64,000 bases of DNA, taken from the NCBI RefSeq assembly GCF_021412625.1, contig NZ_JAKCFI010000008.1:310001-374000 (forward strand), written 5' to 3'. The position numbers were made by a program, and so were the translations under genes. Positions 26,976-37,400 of the stretch are shown piece by piece. The notes under the pieces are model-generated. The model made no database searches. It was not told the DNA's origin and was given only the letters and a program-made list of their open reading frames with translations. The stretch comes from Myxococcus stipitatus. GTDB lineage: Bacteria > Myxococcota > Myxococcia > Myxococcales > Myxococcaceae. The stretch's first letter is position 1; every line of letters begins with the position of its first letter.

Positions 26976-27780
26976 CGCGCACCTGGGACTCCAGGAAGGA
27001 GCCGAGCGCGGCGTTGACGAGCGAGGGCTCCTCCACCGTGGAGGAGTGCCCGCCCCGGGGCAGCCGCGTCAGCCGCGAGCCGGGGATGAGCTGGTGGAGG
27101 CGCTCGGCCTTGGCGGGGACGGTGGCGACGTCCTCCTCGCCCACGATGATGAGCGTGGGCACGCGGATGTGGGGCACCTCGTGCGCCACCGCGTTGCGGC
27201 GGATGACGCCGTTGACGGCGCGCCAGATGTCGCGGCGATTCTCCAACAGGCGCGCGCGCCACAGGGCCCGCTCCTCGGCGCGGTTGGGGTCGGTGAGGAA
27301 GGTGCGGCCGAACATGATGCGCATCACCGGGTCCGCCACCGGCCGCAAACCGGCCAGCCGGGCGATGAGGTTGAGCAGCGTGTAGCGCGGCACGTTGGCC
27401 AGCGGCTCCGGGTCCGCGGACGTCTCCACCAGGGTGAGCGAGCGCAGCAGCTCCGGCCGACGCGCGGCGATGCGCATGCCGATGAAGCCCCCCATGGACA
27501 GGCCCACGAAGTGGCACGGGCCCAGGCCCAGCTTGGAGACGAGGCCCAGCGCGTCCAGGTACAGCGTCTCCATGTCGATGGCGTTCACCGGCGGAACCGC
27601 GCTGCGGCCCTGGCCCCGGTGGTCGTACGCGACACACCGATAGCGCCCTCGCAGCGCGTCAACCTGTGGGTCGAACAGGCGGGTGCTCCACAAGAGTCCA
27701 TGGCTGAACAGGATGGGCTCACCCGTCCCGCCCGTGTCCTCGTAGTGCAGCTCCGCTCCGTTGACGTTCAGCATCGGCAT
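26947..27780 (-). CDS. Alpha/beta-fold hydrolase
   Basis: 277 residues. The ATG at 27780 is preceded by GGGGAGGAA (9 bases), whereas an upstream in-frame codon at 27843 lacks a site. Order: oxyanion HGLLWS (about 27-32), DHRGQGRS, nucleophile elbow GLSMGG (Ser near 94), acid in GEEDVATVP (about 217-222), and final His in PRGGHSSTVEEP (about 246). All three catalytic residues are present. It resembles 3-oxoadipate enol-lactonase/haloperoxidase-type hydrolases; substrate unknown. Its C-terminal codons form the last copy of the 50-bp repeat. Confidence 0.9.
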   Translation of the reverse strand: MPMLNVNGAELHYEDTGGTGEPILFSHGLLWSTRLFDPQVDALRGRYRCVAYDHRGQGRSAVPPVNAIDMETLYLDALGLVSKLGLGPCHFVGLSMGGFIGMRIAARRPELLRSLTLVETSADPEPLANVPRYTLLNLIARLAGLRPVADPVMRIMFGRTFLTDPNRAEERALWRARLLENRRDIWRAVNGVIRRNAVAHEVPHIRVPTLIIVGEEDVATVPAKAERLHQLIPGSRLTRLPRGGHSSTVEEPSLVNAALGSFLESQVRGPAVSSQTA

Positions 27781-27900
27781 TCGGCGGTTCCTCCCCGGCA
27801 CGGGAAGATAGGCCAGTCCGTGACGCGGCACGGCGTCCGGCATGCCGCGCCGCGCGAGCTGTCGACTCGCGGACGCCGGAGCGGGTCGTCCGTGCCCCGG

Positions 27901-29142
27901 TTACCAGAGCCCCTGCGCTTGGAGCAGGGAGGCCCCGCCGCCCGGCGCGGCGGACCAGTCGCTGAAGACGCGGCCGGCGGCCTCGGGCGTGGGGTCCTCC
28001 CAGGTGAGCAGCCCGGTGCCCTCCTCCCAGCCGCACCGCGTGAAGGTGGCGCTGACGTGCTCCGGGGAATCGAACGAGAGCTGGTCCAGCAGGAGCGGGC
28101 TCTGGCTGGTGAGGAAGCTCTGCCGCTCGCCCAGCAGCGCCAGCGTGTCGCGCACCAGCTCCGGGTGGAGCGAGTGCGCCACCTCGTCCGCGATGGCCAC
28201 CGCGCGCGCGTGCCCCAGGTAGTGCAGCAGCGCCAGGAGGCGCTTCTGGCCATGGCCCAGCTCGCGCGCCGACACACGGGCGCCCCCCGGCCCCGTGAAG
28301 ACGAGCTCCAGGCCGCCCAGCGTGAGGGATTCGTACTGGCGCCCCTCCTGCGGGGCCTCCACGGGGACGAGGACGGCCTCCGCGCCGGCGAAGCCGAGCA
28401 GCCGGGCCGCCTCGCGCAGGAAGGGCACCGCCTCCGACGGGACGACGTACCGGGGCGCGCCCCACTGCGCGGCGGCCAACCCCCGCAGGCCGTCCAGCAG
28501 GTCCTTGGAGGCCAGCCCCGAACCCGCGGCGAGCACGCCCTGGGCGCGGCGAGACAGGCGCAGCTCGACCTGGAAGAGCTGCTCGAAGTAGCCCAGGCCC
28601 TCGTCGAAGCGCACCAGGCCCGCCTGGGCGGACACCTCGCGGGCCATGGCCAGCAGCGGCTCCACCGCGGCGGTGCCCTCGCCCGTCTTCTCCACCCAGG
28701 CGATGCCGCCCGACATGAGCACCAGCCACAGCCGGCCGGCGACCTCCGGCGCGATGCGCTCCTGGACGACGACGCCCGGGTCGTCCACCGGCGACACGGA
28801 GACCATCACGCCCTCGCGGTGGATGACGAGCGGCCAGGCCATGCCCACCGGCGCGACGGAGATGTCCATGGAGAGCCCCGCGGCCACCGGCTCCATGGGT
28901 GTGTTGCGCACCCGCACGGTGATGTGGCCCGTGTCCGCCGCCAGCGCGTACTCCACGTCGAAGGGCTCGCGCCCCAGGGCCGTGAAGTCGGAGCTGGCCA
29001 CCGCCGCCAGCAGCTCCAACAACAGCGTCTTCCCCGTGCCGTTGCGGCCCAACAGGACGTTGAAGGTGGGGCTGAAGGACAGCCGCGTGCCGGGCTTCAC
29101 GGCGCGGAACTGGTGGACCTGGAGCCACTGGAGCTTGAGCAT
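27901..29142 (-). CDS. OLD/RecF-like AAA ATPase
   Basis: 413 residues from the ATG at 29142 (MLKLQWLQVHQFRAVKPGTR), with GGGAGG upstream. Walker A is LLGRNGTGKTLLLE (about 34-45). The second ATP half carries SARELGHGQKRLLALLHYLG (signature-like), AIADEVAHSLHPEL (Walker B with D-E) and SFLTSQSPLLLDQL (H-loop replaced by Gln, as in many AAA_21 proteins). There is no nuclease domain, so it is not a full OLD protein. Such stand-alone ATPases occur in DNA repair and in defence. No partner nuclease gene is adjacent. It is followed on the same strand, 120 bp on, by the hydrolase. Confidence 0.82.
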   Translation of the reverse strand: MLKLQWLQVHQFRAVKPGTRLSFSPTFNVLLGRNGTGKTLLLELLAAVASSDFTALGREPFDVEYALAADTGHITVRVRNTPMEPVAAGLSMDISVAPVGMAWPLVIHREGVMVSVSPVDDPGVVVQERIAPEVAGRLWLVLMSGGIAWVEKTGEGTAAVEPLLAMAREVSAQAGLVRFDEGLGYFEQLFQVELRLSRRAQGVLAAGSGLASKDLLDGLRGLAAAQWGAPRYVVPSEAVPFLREAARLLGFAGAEAVLVPVEAPQEGRQYESLTLGGLELVFTGPGGARVSARELGHGQKRLLALLHYLGHARAVAIADEVAHSLHPELVRDTLALLGERQSFLTSQSPLLLDQLSFDSPEHVSATFTRCGWEEGTGLLTWEDPTPEAAGRVFSDWSAAPGGGASLLQAQGLW

Positions 29143-29374
29143 CCCCGCCAGCCTCCCTTCCAGGTGCCCCAGGGTCAACCCCACGGGGGAAGCCCCCGGA
29201 ACCACGGCGGACGCACTCGCGACACCACCGGAATATTCGTCCACCCGACACCCACGTGCGCGCGCCCGCCGAGCGGAACCCACGACGACCCAGGAGGACG
29301 GCCGACTCCTGTCCTCCCAGGGAAGCCCGCTTGTCTAGAAAGGGGGTGACGGGCAGCATCCCAGGTACTCCTTC

Positions 29375-31414
29375 ATGCGCCACGCCCTGCTCGCCCTCGT
29401 CCTGCTCGCCCTGCTCGGTACGGCCGCGGCGCTCACGTACTCCCAGCTGCGCGCCCCGCCCGCCGCGCCCGAGACGACGGCGAAGGCCGCGACGACGCCC
29501 GCGAGCGCCACGCCTCCGCCCCCGGCCCAGGCGAAGGACAGCCACCCCGCGCGAGGCGTGTACGCGGGCTCCGCGGCGTGCGGCGAGTGCCACGAGGACG
29601 AGCACGCCGCGTGGAGCAAGGACTGGCACGCGCGCGCGCTGTCCCCGGCGACGCCGCAGTACGTGGTGGGCGACTTCAAGAAGCACACCCACTTCAAGGG
29701 CGACTCCAGCGAGGCGTGGATGCGCCGCGACGGTGAGCGGCACTTCATGCGCACCCGGGGCGCGGACGGGCAGCTGGCGGAGTTCCCGGTGCAGTGGGTG
29801 GTGGGCGGCAAGCGGATGCAGGACCCCGTCACGCAGATGCCGGACGGACGCTGGCAGGTGTTGCCGGTGTACTTCCACGTCACGGGCAAGGGCGAGTGGG
29901 TGGACTACTCGGAGACGAAGCAGGGCGCGCTGACGCCGGACCACCCGTTCTTCTGGACCAACTTCCGCCGCAGCACGCAGCACGCATGCCTGGACTGCCA
30001 CGTCACGGGGCTCGACGCGAAGCACGACCGGGAGGCGCGGACGTGGACGACGCGCTTCACCGACGCGGGCGTGGCGTGCGAGAGCTGCCACGGGCCCGGC
30101 GCGCGGCACGCGGACACGCAGGACCCGAAGGACATCATCCAGCCGGCGGCCCTGTCGCCCGAGCTGGGCTTCGCGGTGTGCGCGCAGTGCCACGGGCCGC
30201 GCCGGCCGCTGTACCCCATCCTCGACGCGAAGCACCGCTTCCAGCCGGGCCAGCGCTACGAGGACTTCTACCAACCCGTCGTCCTCTACGTGGGCAACGA
30301 GCGCTCCGGCGACTACTTCACGGACGGGCGCCCCAGCACCTCCAGCTTCGAGTACCAGGCCCTCATCCAGTCGCGCTGCCACACCCAGGGCGGCGCCACC
30401 TGCCTCACCTGCCACACCGCGCCGCACGCGCCGCAGGCGCCCAACGAGCTGCGCCGCGCCGACAAGCCCACGCCCCACGTCTCCACGGGGTCGGCCACCT
30501 GTCGGCAGTGCCACGCGGAGACGTTCGCGCGGGGCACGGCCCACACGCGCCACACCGCGCGCGCCGCGCAGGACTGCCTGGCGTGCCACATGCCGCCCGT
30601 CGTCTCCGGCGTGCTGGACAAGTTCGCGGACCACGCGTTGGACGTGCCCGCGCCCCAGAACACCACGCGCCACGACATCCCCAACGCGTGCAACACCTGC
30701 CACGCGAAGCAGACGCCGGAGGCCATGTCCCAGGCCATGGCGAGGCTGTGGCCGAAGTCCGCCGAGCGGCAGCAGCGCCGCGTGCGGCTGGCGAACGCGT
30801 TCGACGACAAGACGGCGGACACCGGGGGCCGGGCGGCGCTGGAGGCGGTGCTCGCGGACACCCAGGAGGCACCCTCGCTGCGCGGCGTGGCGGCGCGGGT
30901 GCTGGCGCGGCGGCACAAGCGCGAGGCGGTGCCGCTCTTGCGCGCCGCGCTGGAGGGCGCCACGGACAGCCACCTGCGCTCGGACCTCATCGAGTCGCTG
31001 GGCATGGTGGGCGGCAAGGAGGCCACCGAGGAGCTGGTGCCCTTCCTCCGGGACGCGTCCACCTGGGTGCGTCAGGCCGCGGCGTTGACGCTGGCCAGCT
31101 TCGGGGACGCGCGCGGCGTGAGCGCCGTGCAGGCGCTGGCGAGCGCGCCGGAGACGGAGGGGCTGGTGCAGCCGCACGTCATGCTGGGGCAGCTCGCCCT
31201 GCGCCGCAAGGACCTGCCCGCCGCGACGCGCGAGTTCGAGCGCGCGCTGGACCTGCAGCCCTACAACACGGACGTCCTCGTCCGCCTGGCCGACGTGTAT
31301 GTCTTCCAGGGGCAGGAGGAGCGCGGCAAGCAGCGACTCCAGGACGCGCTGCGCTTCGACCCCCAGAGCCGGGCGGCGAAACAGCGGCTGTCGATGCTCC
31401 AACAGGGCCGATGA
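29375..31414 (+). CDS. Octahaem c-type cytochrome with HEAT and TPR repeats
   Basis: 679 residues, N-terminal signal/anchor (HALLALVLLALLGTAAAL). Eight CxxCH haem sites: CGECH 69, CLDCH 205, CESCH 235, CAQCH 269, CLTCH 343, CRQCH 376, CLACH 401, CNTCH 439. The first half resembles the multihaem cytochrome c family of octahaem tetrathionate/hydroxylamine-type proteins (CESCHGPGARHAD, LACHMPP). Residues about 480-610 are HEAT-like (LRGVAARVLARRHKREAVPL) and 610-679 TPR-like (AATREFERALDLQPYNTDVL). It is probably a periplasmic electron carrier or reductase with a protein-docking tail. The substrate is not readable. Confidence 0.9.
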   Translation: MRHALLALVLLALLGTAAALTYSQLRAPPAAPETTAKAATTPASATPPPPAQAKDSHPARGVYAGSAACGECHEDEHAAWSKDWHARALSPATPQYVVGDFKKHTHFKGDSSEAWMRRDGERHFMRTRGADGQLAEFPVQWVVGGKRMQDPVTQMPDGRWQVLPVYFHVTGKGEWVDYSETKQGALTPDHPFFWTNFRRSTQHACLDCHVTGLDAKHDREARTWTTRFTDAGVACESCHGPGARHADTQDPKDIIQPAALSPELGFAVCAQCHGPRRPLYPILDAKHRFQPGQRYEDFYQPVVLYVGNERSGDYFTDGRPSTSSFEYQALIQSRCHTQGGATCLTCHTAPHAPQAPNELRRADKPTPHVSTGSATCRQCHAETFARGTAHTRHTARAAQDCLACHMPPVVSGVLDKFADHALDVPAPQNTTRHDIPNACNTCHAKQTPEAMSQAMARLWPKSAERQQRRVRLANAFDDKTADTGGRAALEAVLADTQEAPSLRGVAARVLARRHKREAVPLLRAALEGATDSHLRSDLIESLGMVGGKEATEELVPFLRDASTWVRQAAALTLASFGDARGVSAVQALASAPETEGLVQPHVMLGQLALRRKDLPAATREFERALDLQPYNTDVLVRLADVYVFQGQEERGKQRLQDALRFDPQSRAAKQRLSMLQQGR

Positions 31415-31470
31415 ACGTCCGGCCCACGGCGCGCGGGCACGCCGCCGGTAGCATCCACTGCTGAGCAGGC

Positions 31471-31490
31471 GCCGGACGCATCTGTCCGGC
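31471..31490 (+). terminator. Short hairpin after the cytochrome gene
   Basis: A 6-bp stem GCCGGA/TCCGGC with an 8-base loop lies 57 bp after the cytochrome stop. It has no U tract. It is a possible terminator or part of the leader of the efflux operon. Confidence 0.35.
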
Positions 31491-31524
31491 AGCCAGGAGG
31501 GGGGCCCCGCGGTACGTAGTCACC

Positions 31525-31540
31525 AGGGGAGGCCTCCCCT
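31525..31540. promoter_or_regulatory. Perfect 16-bp palindrome before the efflux operon
   Basis: AGGGGAGGCCTCCCCT is self-complementary across all 16 bases and ends 17 bases before the ATG of the TolC-like gene. A perfect palindrome so close to the start fits an operator for a dimeric repressor. It could instead form an RNA stem masking the GGGGAGG ribosome-site-like sequence. No regulator gene lies next to the operon. Confidence 0.5.
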
Positions 31541-31557
31541 ACCTCAGGGCGCCCGAT

Positions 31558-33225
31558 ATGAACGCCCTGCTGCTCGCCCTCCTGCTCTCGCGCGCCGGCC
31601 CTGTCGCTGGCGCGCCGCCCGCACCCTCCGGGTCCGGCCCCGCCGTGCGGCAGCGGACAGCCAGCGCCACTCGCGCCGCGGCGCCGCCCCAGCAGGCGGT
31701 GGCCCAGGGCACACCCGCCCAGGAGGAGACGCCGGGAGGCGCCGCGCCCCGAGGAGGGCCCCCAACGGGGGGCGCGTCCCAGGCGGACACGGAGGGGCCG
31801 CCGGTCCCCGAGGTCTCGGACCCGATGCTGACCCCCGTGCCACCCGCGCCCCTCCAGGTGAAGTCCTGGGACGAGGCGCTCGGCATGCTCCGTCAGCGCT
31901 CCACGGACCTGCGCACGGCGCTGGCGCAGGTGGAGGCCGCGGCGGGACAGGCGCGCATCGCGCTGGCGGCGCTGCTGCCCACCATCACCGGCACGGTGGC
32001 CGTGCAGCTCAACGTGCTCGACCCGGACAACACGAACCTCTTCTTCGGGGGCGGCGGCGTGGGCGGTGGGATTGGCGGGGGCGTGGGCGGCGGCGACACC
32101 GGAGGCGGCGACGGGAACGTGGGAGGCGGAGGGCTGGAGCACGGGCGGCTCGGCGCCTTCCAGGACGGTTCCACGCCGGTCGAGGAGATTCCGGAGAGCC
32201 CGGCGGTGCATCCCACCAAGCCGCCCGGGGCGGGCATCCTCTCCGCCTCCGTGCCGCTGCTGAACTTCCCGGCCATCGCGGGGCTGCGCACCGCGCGCGA
32301 GGCCCAGCGCACCGCCTCGTGGTCCCTGGCGGAGACGCGCCGTCAGCTCAGCGGGGCGTTGGCGCAGGCGCTGGTGCGGGTGGCCGCCCAGGAGCGGCTG
32401 GCCGAGGTCAACCGCGTCAACCTGCGCACGGCGCTGGAGCGGCTGGCGCTCGCGCAGCGGCGGTTGGACCTGGGCGCGGGCACGCGGCTGGACGTGGTGC
32501 GCGTGCAGCAGGACGCGGAGTCAGCGCGCGCGCTGGTGGTGACGGGCGACGAGAGCCTGCGGCAGGCGCGCGAGTCGCTCGGCCTGGCGCTGGGGTTGGC
32601 CCAGGCGGTGGGCCTGGAGCGCGGCGTCAAAGTGGACCAGATGCTGCAACGCGCGCGCAAGGACTGCCGGCCCATCCAGGACCTGGAGACGCGCGCGGAC
32701 CTTCGGGTGGCGCGCTCGCGCGTCCTCGTGGCGGAGCGCCAGGTGAAGGAGGTCAAGGCGCAGTACCTGCCCTCGCTGTTCCTGAGCAGCTCCACGGTCG
32801 CCCTCACGGTGAAGGATGACTGGGTGAACGTGCCGCTGTGGAACATCGGCGCAAGCCTGGTGCTGCCCTTCTGGGATGGCGGCGTCCGCGAGGGCGCGCT
32901 GCGGCAGACGCGGGCGCAGGCGGAGGTGGCGCGCCAGCAGTCGGTGGAGCTGGAGCGCACCGCCACCATCCAGGTAATCCAGGCGCGCCGGGGCGTGGAG
33001 GTGGCGCGCACGTCCCGCGACATCTCCTCGCGCGAGCGCCAGCTCGCCGAGGAGAACGACCGGCTCACCCGGCGCAGCTTCGAGGTGGGCACCGGCACCA
33101 GCCTGGAGCTCATCCAGACGGCGGCGGCGCTGCGCCAGGCGGAGCTGGCGCTGGTGGTGCGCGAGTTCCAGCTCGAGCAGGCCCTGGTCGAGGCATTCCT
33201 TGCGGAGGCGGCATGCGACTGGTGA
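31558..33225 (+). CDS. TolC-family outer membrane efflux protein
   Basis: 555 residues. A short signal (MNALLLALLLSRAGPVAG) is followed by a Pro/Ala/Gly-rich stretch to about residue 95. TolC-type coiled-coil repeats follow: WDEALGMLRQRSTDLRTALA, ERLALAQRRLDLGAGTRLDV, and later LTRRSFEVGTGTSLELIQTA. Between them, residues about 160-190 are an unusual Gly-rich run (FFGGGGVGGGIGGGVGGG). First gene of the RND tripartite operon; its end overlaps the adaptor gene by 13 bp. Confidence 0.9.
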   Translation: MNALLLALLLSRAGPVAGAPPAPSGSGPAVRQRTASATRAAAPPQQAVAQGTPAQEETPGGAAPRGGPPTGGASQADTEGPPVPEVSDPMLTPVPPAPLQVKSWDEALGMLRQRSTDLRTALAQVEAAAGQARIALAALLPTITGTVAVQLNVLDPDNTNLFFGGGGVGGGIGGGVGGGDTGGGDGNVGGGGLEHGRLGAFQDGSTPVEEIPESPAVHPTKPPGAGILSASVPLLNFPAIAGLRTAREAQRTASWSLAETRRQLSGALAQALVRVAAQERLAEVNRVNLRTALERLALAQRRLDLGAGTRLDVVRVQQDAESARALVVTGDESLRQARESLGLALGLAQAVGLERGVKVDQMLQRARKDCRPIQDLETRADLRVARSRVLVAERQVKEVKAQYLPSLFLSSSTVALTVKDDWVNVPLWNIGASLVLPFWDGGVREGALRQTRAQAEVARQQSVELERTATIQVIQARRGVEVARTSRDISSRERQLAEENDRLTRRSFEVGTGTSLELIQTAAALRQAELALVVREFQLEQALVEAFLAEAACDW

Positions 33226-34391
33226 GGAGGACATGGGCGGCGGGGTGCGCGGCGGCCCTGGCGCTGGCGGGGTGCAAGGGCTCCGGCAAGGAAGACGGCC
33301 CCCAGGGGGGCCAGGCCGGCGAGAACAAGGCCATGCCCGTGCAGGTGCTGTCGCTCGCGCCCGGCGAGGTCCGCGACGCCGCCGAGTACGTGGGCACGCT
33401 CATCTCCCGCAGCAGCATCACCGTGTTTCCGCAGGTCGCCGGCTACGTGCAGGCGATTCCGGTGCGGCCCGGCTCCTGGGTGCAGCGCGACGAGGTCCTG
33501 CTGGTGGTGGACCCCCGCCGCGAGAACGCCGGCCTGCGCGCCATCCAGGCCCAGCGCGCCTCCGCCCTGGCCCAGCGCGAGTACGCGCAGCGCACGCGAG
33601 AGCGCAGCGAGCAGCTGCTGCGCGAGGGGCTCCAGAGCCGCCAGGACTACGAGCAGGCGGTGGCGCAGGCGCAGCAGGCGGACGCGGCGGCGCGCGCCAT
33701 CGAGGCGCAGATCCAATCGCAGCAGGTGCAGCTCGGCTTCTACGAGGTGAGCGCGCCCTTCAAGGGCGTGGTGGGCAACTTCCCGGTGAAGGTGGGCGAC
33801 TACGTCTCGCCGCAGACGCCGCTCACCACGCTGGACCAGAGCAAGGTGCTGGAGATTTCCGTGGACGTGCCGGTGGAGCGGGCCCGCGAGATTCGCGTGG
33901 GCCAGACGCCCATGGAGGTGCTCGACGCGGAGGGCAAGCCGGTGGTGGGCGCGCCCGTCTTCTACGTCGCCGCCGTCCCCAACGCCGCCACGCAGCTGGT
34001 GCAGGTGAAGGCGGCCTTCGAGAACACGGAGGGCCTGCGCGCCGGACAGCTGGTGCGCGTGCGCGTCACCTACGACATCCGCGAGGCGCTCACCGTGCCC
34101 ACCGCGGCGGTGACGAAGATCAGCAGCCAGTCCTTCGTCTACGTCGCGGCGCCGTCGGACGGGGGCACGGTGGCCCGGCGCACGCCGGTGGAGGTGGGCG
34201 ACGTGACGGGCAACAACTACGAGGTCACGGGGGAGCTGGACGCGGGCGTCACCGTGGTGGTCAGCAGCATCCAGCTCCTGCGCGACGGCCAACCCATCCG
34301 CCCCATGACCGGCAATCCCCAGGCGCCGGCCATGGGCGGGGGCGCGGACGCGGGCACCGGCGGCGCGGGCGGCCCGGACGCGGGACACTGA
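33213..34391 (+). CDS. RND efflux periplasmic adaptor (HlyD/MFP family)
   Basis: 392 residues. Start ATG at 33213 inside the TolC-like gene. Lipobox ALAGCKGS anchors it to the inner membrane. Typical adaptor order: barrel-sandwich hybrid (ITVFPQVAGYVQAIPVRPGS, about 70-90; FYEVSAPFKGVVGN, about 178), alpha-hairpin (QREYAQRTRERSEQLLREGL, about 125-160), beta-barrel (LEISVDVPVERAREIRVGQT). The C-terminus is Gly/Ala/Asp-rich. It links the permease to the outer membrane channel. Confidence 0.94.
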   Translation: MRLVRRTWAAGCAAALALAGCKGSGKEDGPQGGQAGENKAMPVQVLSLAPGEVRDAAEYVGTLISRSSITVFPQVAGYVQAIPVRPGSWVQRDEVLLVVDPRRENAGLRAIQAQRASALAQREYAQRTRERSEQLLREGLQSRQDYEQAVAQAQQADAAARAIEAQIQSQQVQLGFYEVSAPFKGVVGNFPVKVGDYVSPQTPLTTLDQSKVLEISVDVPVERAREIRVGQTPMEVLDAEGKPVVGAPVFYVAAVPNAATQLVQVKAAFENTEGLRAGQLVRVRVTYDIREALTVPTAAVTKISSQSFVYVAAPSDGGTVARRTPVEVGDVTGNNYEVTGELDAGVTVVVSSIQLLRDGQPIRPMTGNPQAPAMGGGADAGTGGAGGPDAGH

Positions 34392-34403
34392 GGAGGGGGC
34401 GGC

Positions 34404-37400
34404 ATGTTCACGGACTTCTTCATCCGCCGGCCCATCTTCGCCAGCGTCCTGTCCATCATCATCACCCTGACGGGCGTCATCAGCATCCCGGGGCTGCCCA
34501 TCGAGCAGTACCCGGACCTGTCGCTGCCCCAGGTCCAGGTGACGTCGACGTACGTCGGCGCGTCCGCGGAGACGGTGGAGAGCGCCGTCACCACGGTGCT
34601 GGAGCGGCAGCTCAACGGCGTGCAGGACATGCGCTACATCTCGTCCACCAGCAGCAACACCGGGACGAGCACCATCATCGTCACGTTCGAGCAGGGGCGG
34701 GACCTGGACATCGCGGCGGTGGACGTGCAGAACCGCGTGGCCACCGCGTCGCCGCAGCTGCCGGCGGCGGTCAACGCGCTGGGCGTCACCGTCAACAAGG
34801 CGCAGACGCAGCTGCTCATGGCCTTCGGCCTGTTCGACCAGAACGAGCGCTACGACACGGGCTTCCTGAGCAACTACGCGGACGTCTACATCCGCGACGC
34901 CATCCTGCGCGTGAAGGGCGTGGGCGACGTGCGCATCTTCGGCGAGCGGCGCTTCGCCATGCGGCTGTGGCTGGACCCCACGGAGCTGGCGCGGCGCAAG
35001 CTGACGGCGGCGGACGTGGTGGCGGCGCTCAGCGCGCAGAACGTGCAGGTGGGCGCGGGCACGGTGGGCCAGGAGCCGGCGCCCAAGGGGCAGAACTACC
35101 AGTTCACCCTCCAGGTGAAGGGCCAGCTCGCCACGGCGGAGGAGTTCGGCGCCATCGTCGTGCAGCGCGGCGCGGACGGCTCGCTGGTGCGGCTGAGGGA
35201 CGTGGGCCGGGCGGAGCTGGGCGCGGAGAACTACACGCAGCTGCTGCGCTTCAACGGCCGGGAGGCGGTGGGCCTGGGCATCTTCCAGCTCCCGGGCTCC
35301 AACGCGCTGGACGTGCGCGACGGCGTGCTCAAGGAGCTCGCGCGGCTGGAGAAGAACTTCCCCCCGGGCATGAAGTACCAGGTCGCCTTCGACACGACGG
35401 CCGCGGTGCAGGCCTCCATCGAGGAGGTGCTCATCACGCTGGGCGAGGCGGTGCTGCTGGTGGTGCTCGTCATCTTCGTCTTCCTGCACGGCTGGCGCAG
35501 CGTGCTGGTGGTGGCCACGACGCTGCCCGTCTCGCTGGTGGGGACGTTCCTCTTCGTCAGCGCGTTCGGGTTCTCGCTCAACACGCTGACGCTGTTCGGC
35601 CTCACGCTGGCCACGGGCCTGGTGGTGGACGACGCCATCGTCGTCATCGAGAACGTGGAGCGGACGATGGAGGAGGGCCTGCCGCCGCGCGAGGCCACCC
35701 AGCACGGCATGCGCCAGGTGGCGGGCGCGGTGGTGGCCATCGCCCTGGTGCTCTCCGCGGTGTTCGTCCCCGTGTCCTTCTTCCCGGGCACGACGGGCTC
35801 CATCTACCGGCAGTTCGCGCTCACCCTCGCCTTCTCCATCAGCCTCTCCGCCCTGGTGGCGCTCACCCTCTCGCCCGCGCTGTGCGCGCGGCTGCTGCGT
35901 CCGCACGAGGGCCAGAAGTGGAAGGTGTTCCGCCAGTTCGACCGGGCGATGGACCGCTTCCGCGACGGCTACGGACACCTGCTCCGGCGGCTCATCGGCC
36001 CGCTGAAGTGGCCCGTGGTCATCGTGTTCTGCCTCTGCCTGCTGGGCACGCTCTGGGTCTACACCGCCACGCCCTCCGGCTTCATCCCGGACGAGGACCA
36101 GGGCTACGTCATCGTCGCGGTGCAGGGCCCGGAGGGCACGTCGCTGGACTACACGCGGCGGGTGCTGCTGCAGACCGAGGACGTGATGCGCAAGCAGCCG
36201 GAGGTGGCGGACATCTTCACCGTGGGCGGCTTCTCGCTGCTGGGCACGGGCGCCAACTACGGCACGCTGTTCGTCAACCTGCACCCGTGGGAGGACCGCA
36301 AGAAGAAGGAGGAGAGCGTGGCGGCCATCGTCGAGCGGCTGCGCATGCCGCTGCTCGCCATCGGCGGCGCGCGCGTGCTGCCCTTCCAGCCGCCGGCCAT
36401 CCGCGGCGTGGGCAGCGTGGGCGGCTTCGAGTTCGTGCTCGAGGACCAGCTGGGCAACCGCTCGCTGACGCAGCTGGCGCAGACGACGGAGGCGCTGGTG
36501 GGGCAGGCCAACCAGTCCCCGGTGCTGCGCGGCGTGTTCTCGTCGTACACGGCCAACACCCCGCTGCTGAACATCGAGGTGGACCGGGAGAAGGCGCTGT
36601 CGCTGGGGGTGCCGCTGGAGTCGCTCTTCTCCACGCTCCAGGTGTACCTGGGCAGCCGGTACGTGAACGACTTCACCTTCTCCAACCGCGTGTACCGCGT
36701 GTACGTGCAGGCGGCCATGCCCTTCCGCAGCAAGCCCAAGGACATTGGCGCGCTGTATGTCCGCGCGACGTCCGGGGACATGGTGCCGCTGGAGAACCTG
36801 GTGCGCATCCAGCCCATCACCAGCGCGCAGAACATCCAGCACTACAACCTGTATCGCTCCGCGGAGCTGTATGGCCAGGCGGCGCCGGGCTCCAGCACCG
36901 GCCAGGCGCTCGACGCGATGGAGGCCAAGGCGCGCGAGACGCTGCCGGAGGGCTACACGTTCGAGTGGACGGGCCTGTCCCTGGAGCAGCAGGAGGCGGG
37001 CGGCAAGGTGCTGCTCATCTTCGCGCTCGGCATCGTGTTCGTGTTCCTGGTGTTGTCCGCGCAGTACGAGAGCTTCGCCCTGCCCTTCGTCATCCTCCTG
37101 GGCGTGCCGGTGGCCATGCTGGGGGCGCTGGGCTTCGTGAACCTGCGCGGGCTGCAGAACGACGTGTTCTGCCAGGTGGGGCTGGTGATGCTGGTGGGCC
37201 TGTCGAGCAAGAACGCCATCCTCATCGTCGAGTTCGCCGAGCAGCTGCGCCACCAGGGGCGCGGCGTCATGGACTCCGCCATCCACGCGGCGCAGACGCG
37301 CCTGCGACCCATCCTGATGACGTCCTTCGCCTTCCTCATGGGCGTGGTGCCGCTGGTGCTCGCCAGCGGCGCGGGCGCGGCGGCGCGCAAGTCGCTGGGC

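Noticed and set aside
32343..37286. Very long antisense reading frame (about 1,647 codons) opposite the efflux genes
   Set aside because: Its product is Arg/His/Ala-rich low-complexity with no domain, typical of the shadow frame in high-GC DNA. The plus strand carries three clearly conserved efflux genes.
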